From the NCBI GenBank assembly GCA_002419055.1, contig DIFI01000005.1, positions 1-9,911 of the forward strand: DNA of 9,911 nt, read 5' to 3'. The DNA comes from Peptococcaceae bacterium UBA5752 (GTDB taxonomy: Bacteria > Bacillota > Dehalobacteriia > UBA4068). This document shows positions 7,878-9,911 of the stretch, piece by piece. Position numbers and translations under genes: made by a program. The notes under the pieces are model-generated. The model saw nothing but the letters and a program-made list of their open reading frames with translations, was not told the origin of the DNA and did not search any database. Each line of letters opens with the position of its first letter. Within the stretch, counting starts at the first letter, position 1.

Positions 7878-8957
7878 CTACTTTTCTTTGTTTGCCGCTA
7901 AAGACAAAATTTTATTAAACAAACGGCTGCCAGTTAAATCAACAGCTTCAAAATCCATCGCCTTGTTATAATAACATTCAAGATTATCATGGAGTGATTT
8001 GGCATCAGCAATTGCCGCCGCTGCCTCGGCAACTAAAGAATCAAATTTTTCTTGCCACTCTTCGGCATCCTCTTCAAATACTCCACCCTCAATAATTAAG
8101 TCATCACAATCAATTACCATATCTTGCGGCCTTACATCTTTGGGTTCGGTACCGCAATCTATAACTGCTACTCCCAACGATGGCATTAAGATCATTTCAA
8201 TCTGTTGTGGAATAAAAGTATTATGGTAGATTTCGATATTGTGACCTTTTTCTTCGGCCAGCGCAGCAATTGAAGCAATCAGCCGTTCTTTGCCGCCTCC
8301 GCTTTTACCGGTTAATAAATAACGAACATTAGCAGTGCGGCTGATGGCATCAGCAAAGCTCATCAATCCTCTTGGCGTTACTGTTGATGCGAAAAGATGG
8401 CGTACCGGTAAACTTTGATGAAGAAAAATCCCTTCTGACAACGCTGTCTGGGCTGTTGCCATTTTTCTTTCATCAACTAACGAATTATTCTTCATTTGTT
8501 GTTTTTCCAATAAATCACCGGCTTCTGCCAGCTTTTCATAGCAATAGCGAAAACGTTCATTGATGTCCGTGTTGATCTCGATTATTTCTTGTTTGTGATG
8601 ACGCAAATACTGGTCATTCCAATGTTCACCAAGATTAATTATCTCGTCTACTGCTCCCGGATATAGAGGGTCAATGGTATGGGGTGAAGTACCGTCAATC
8701 ACTGCTACCGACAAAGCGGGGACTAAAACTCCATCCAGCGAGTCATTATCCGAGGAACACTGCCAAAATTCAACATCATAGCCGCGTTCGAGCATCGCAA
8801 TACCAATTTTGCGCATCAGCGTTGACTTGCCGGTACCGGGACCACCTTTGAGTATAAACACCCTGTCTAATCCGGATAATCCATCATGATAAAATGAATA
8901 AAAACCCAAAGGGGTGTTGCTTCCCGGAAAAACATATTTTGCTCTACCCTGTCGCAT
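7878..8957 (-). CDS. tandem P-loop ATPase of the PRK06851 type, function unknown
   Basis: A 359-residue protein that I recognise as the uncharacterised PRK06851 type of nucleotide-binding protein found in Bacillota. It is an internal duplication. The first module has a complete Walker A, GPGTGKS at residues 39-45, then a region ending LVPALSVAVIDGTSPHTIDP near 78-97. The second module has a degenerate P-loop, GKSGGGKE at 217-224, with Glu in place of Ser/Thr after the lysine, followed by the matching LMPSLGVAVIDCGTEPKDVRP near 257-277. A charged helical stretch (110-175) separates them. No signal peptide or membrane segment is visible, so it is cytoplasmic. AAGGA lies 9 nt before the ATG. It diverges from the spore-related-looking gene at 9080 and is followed by secA after 125 bases. 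No substrate can be assigned. Confidence 0.8.
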   Translation of the reverse strand: MRQGRAKYVFPGSNTPLGFYSFYHDGLSGLDRVFILKGGPGTGKSTLMRKIGIAMLERGYDVEFWQCSSDNDSLDGVLVPALSVAVIDGTSPHTIDPLYPGAVDEIINLGEHWNDQYLRHHKQEIIEINTDINERFRYCYEKLAEAGDLLEKQQMKNNSLVDERKMATAQTALSEGIFLHQSLPVRHLFASTVTPRGLMSFADAISRTANVRYLLTGKSGGGKERLIASIAALAEEKGHNIEIYHNTFIPQQIEMILMPSLGVAVIDCGTEPKDVRPQDMVIDCDDLIIEGGVFEEDAEEWQEKFDSLVAEAAAAIADAKSLHDNLECYYNKAMDFEAVDLTGSRLFNKILSLAANKEK

Positions 8958-8983
8958 TCGCTCACATCCTTAAGACTTTTTCT

Positions 8984-8997
8984 CATATCATGATATG
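8984..8997. repeat. 14-bp perfect palindrome in the divergent intergenic region
   Basis: CATATCATGATATG is a perfect inverted repeat, 27 bases before the ATPase start codon and 83 bases before the rightward gene at 9080. It shares the half-site ATATCA/TGATAT with the palindrome at 7855-7868 on the other side of the ATPase gene. An operator acting on one or both divergent genes is possible. Confidence 0.45.
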
Positions 8998-9015
8998 CAG
9001 CTAGTTAGCCAGCGT

Positions 9016-9043
9016 GCATATTCATCATATTTGCAACATAATA
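9016..9043 (+). promoter_or_regulatory. possible forespore (sigma-G/F-like) promoter for the gene at 9080
   Basis: GCATA (9016-9020) and CATAATA (9037-9043) fit the Bacillus sigma-G-type -35 (GHATR) and -10 (CATNHTA) elements as I remember them, with a 16-bp gap, slightly short of the usual 17-18. It lies 37 bases before the start codon. The call is helped by the SPOCS-like product. In such AT-rich sequence, chance matches are common. Confidence 0.3.
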
Positions 9044-9079
9044 TAAAGAAGCATTTTTTATTAATCGGGAGGTTGTACT

Positions 9080-9911
9080 ATGGACAAAATAATATTGCCG
9101 ATAGTCCGCACCGTTTTTTTGCCACAAGGCTCCCCGGGCATTTGCACTATTAAGCAAATAACAACTGACATACGCGATTCTAAAATCTCGGCAGAAAATG
9201 GTCAAATTTTCGTCAGCGGCGAAGTAGATATTATAATTGATTACCTATCATATGCCACAGATGAAACGTCAAACCGAAGCAGCGGTTTCAGAGATCTCGA
9301 CGAATATCTGCCCGGCAGCGGTAGGCTCTGGCAAGCACTACTTACTCTGCCATTTGAAGTTTCCACAACAGGGATTCTAACCTGTTCAAGCAATTGTCTG
9401 TTAGTAACCGGCGAAATTAAGTGGTTTCTTGTCTCACCCCATGCTATAGAGATGAGTATGGATTTACTGCTAAAGGAGGCTGTATCAATGTCAACAATCG
9501 ATAATAAACACATAAATATCTCCGACAAAGATGAACTTGAGCAAGGTATGAGTGATTATCAACAAGGTTTACGCGATCTGCAGCAAGGTTTGCAGGAATT
9601 GCATGCCGGTGAAGCCGAAAGACAGGCCGGTGAAGCCCAACGGCAGGCCGGATTAGCTGAACAGCAAATGGCAATGGCAGAAAAAACAAAAACAGTGTTT
9701 GAAAAGAAGATAGAAATGCCTAAAACAGTAAAACAGGAAAACAAATCTGAAAATCAGATGGAAAATATCAAAATGCCTGAAAACGTTAAACTAGAAATAA
9801 AGCCTGAAAAACAAATGGAAAATATCGTTATGCCCAAAATGAAAATGAAATCACAATCTGAAAATATGCCAAATACTCAAATGCCCGAAATGAAAATGAA
9901 ATCTGAAACCC
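9080..9911 (+). CDS. SPOCS-like protein with glycine heptad repeats and Met-rich tail, 3' end missing
   Basis: An open frame of 277 codons that leaves the window without a stop. The start is supported by GGGAGG (9067-9072) with a 7-nt spacer. Residues about 1-135 look like a beta-rich SPOCS/DUF3794-type domain of spore coat or morphogenesis proteins: the pattern TDIRDSKISAENGQIFVSGEVDIIIDY (given here by position, 29-55) has the family's alternating strands and a Tyr-ended strand. That match is by eye and moderate. Residues 154-195 are six exact heptads with invariant glycine. Residues 197-277 are Met-, Lys-, Glu- and Asn-rich, lack cysteine and have one aromatic residue (Phe207), so they are probably disordered. 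No signal peptide or membrane segment is visible. An internal ribosome binding site and ATG at 9488 could give a second, shorter product. Confidence 0.85.
   Translation, partial: MDKIILPIVRTVFLPQGSPGICTIKQITTDIRDSKISAENGQIFVSGEVDIIIDYLSYATDETSNRSSGFRDLDEYLPGSGRLWQALLTLPFEVSTTGILTCSSNCLLVTGEIKWFLVSPHAIEMSMDLLLKEAVSMSTIDNKHINISDKDELEQGMSDYQQGLRDLQQGLQELHAGEAERQAGEAQRQAGLAEQQMAMAEKTKTVFEKKIEMPKTVKQENKSENQMENIKMPENVKLEIKPEKQMENIVMPKMKMKSQSENMPNTQMPEMKMKSET
9472..9490 (+). promoter_or_regulatory. internal Shine-Dalgarno and in-frame ATG inside the SPOCS-like gene
   Basis: AAAGGAGG (9472-9479), an essentially complete anti-16S match, is followed by an 8-nt spacer and ATG at 9488 (codon 137), in frame. 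This site is stronger than the one at the annotated start. It falls exactly where the SPOCS-like part ends and the heptad region begins. A product starting here would be MSTIDNKHINISDKDELEQG and onward, lacking the N-terminal domain. Confidence 0.6.
9539..9664 (+). repeat. six tandem 21-bp units encoding glycine heptads
   Basis: Codons 154-195 form six 7-residue units: EQGMSDY, QQGLRDL, QQGLQEL, HAGEAER, QAGEAQR, QAGLAEQ. Glycine is invariant at position 3 (residues 156, 163, 170, 177, 184, 191). The units are diverged in DNA sequence, so the protein repeat has been kept while the DNA has drifted. The helix propensity and 7-residue period suggest a coiled coil or amphipathic helix with a glycine stripe. 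Confidence 0.85.
9716..9910 (+). repeat. degenerate Met-Pro-led 19-residue repeats in the tail
   Basis: Each unit begins with Met-Pro. Residues 213-231 and 232-250 are 19-residue units that both contain QMENI near the end. Residues 251-267 form a shorter unit beginning MPKMKMKS, and residues 268 onward begin MPEMKMKS and run off the window. M-x-x-M-x-M spacing occurs in the last two. The array continues beyond the window, so its full length is unknown. Confidence 0.75.

Noticed and set aside
9005..9744. Several minus-strand ORFs of 61-95 codons
   Set aside because: They are shadows of the plus-strand gene at 9080, whose frame stays open for 277 codons with repeats in the protein frame and a good ribosome binding site.

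Overview
The window looks like chromosomal DNA from an endospore-forming member of the Bacillota (Clostridia or Negativicutes; I cannot resolve it further). The clues are the secA-prfB gene order, strong GGAGG-type ribosome binding sites in front of nearly every gene, a transketolase split into two genes, a nucleotide-binding protein of the PRK06851 type, and a plus-strand gene whose N-terminus resembles the SPOCS (DUF3794) domain of spore-associated proteins. Base composition is moderate, with AT-rich intergenic regions. I saw no tRNA, rRNA, insertion sequence, prophage gene or CRISPR array.

Layout. Nearly everything reads leftward. From right to left the minus-strand genes are: a tandem P-loop ATPase (7878-8957), secA (5125-7752), prfB (4001-5108, expressed through a programmed +1 frameshift), the N-terminal and C-terminal transketolase subunits (3147-3956 and 2176-3129), a small flavodoxin-like protein (1672-2151) and a patatin-like phospholipase (417-1655). 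The genes from prfB to patatin lie 11 to 44 bases apart and could be transcribed together. A separate leftward unit then begins: a consensus sigma-A promoter (320-348), a structured leader of about 240 nt ending in a strong intrinsic-terminator hairpin (75-116), and the first 11 codons of another gene (34-1), which leaves the window. On the right, a plus-strand gene starts at 9080 and leaves the window still open. It diverges from the ATPase gene.

How the parts work together. SecA (Sec translocation motor) and RF2 (release at UGA and UAA) are core functions; the RF2 gene regulates itself at an in-frame UGA. The two transketolase halves should form one TPP enzyme of the non-oxidative pentose phosphate pathway. 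The flavodoxin-like and patatin-like proteins appear to be passengers behind it.

The least explained parts are the two ends. The left end has a promoter, a multi-helix leader and a terminator just before a Shine-Dalgarno site, which is the architecture of a transcription-attenuating riboswitch, but I could not match it to a class I know. The right end encodes a protein made of a SPOCS-like N-terminus, six perfect 7-residue repeats with invariant glycine, and a Met/Lys/Glu-rich tail of degenerate 19-residue repeats. It carries a near-perfect internal ribosome binding site and in-frame ATG at the domain boundary, so the locus may make two nested products.
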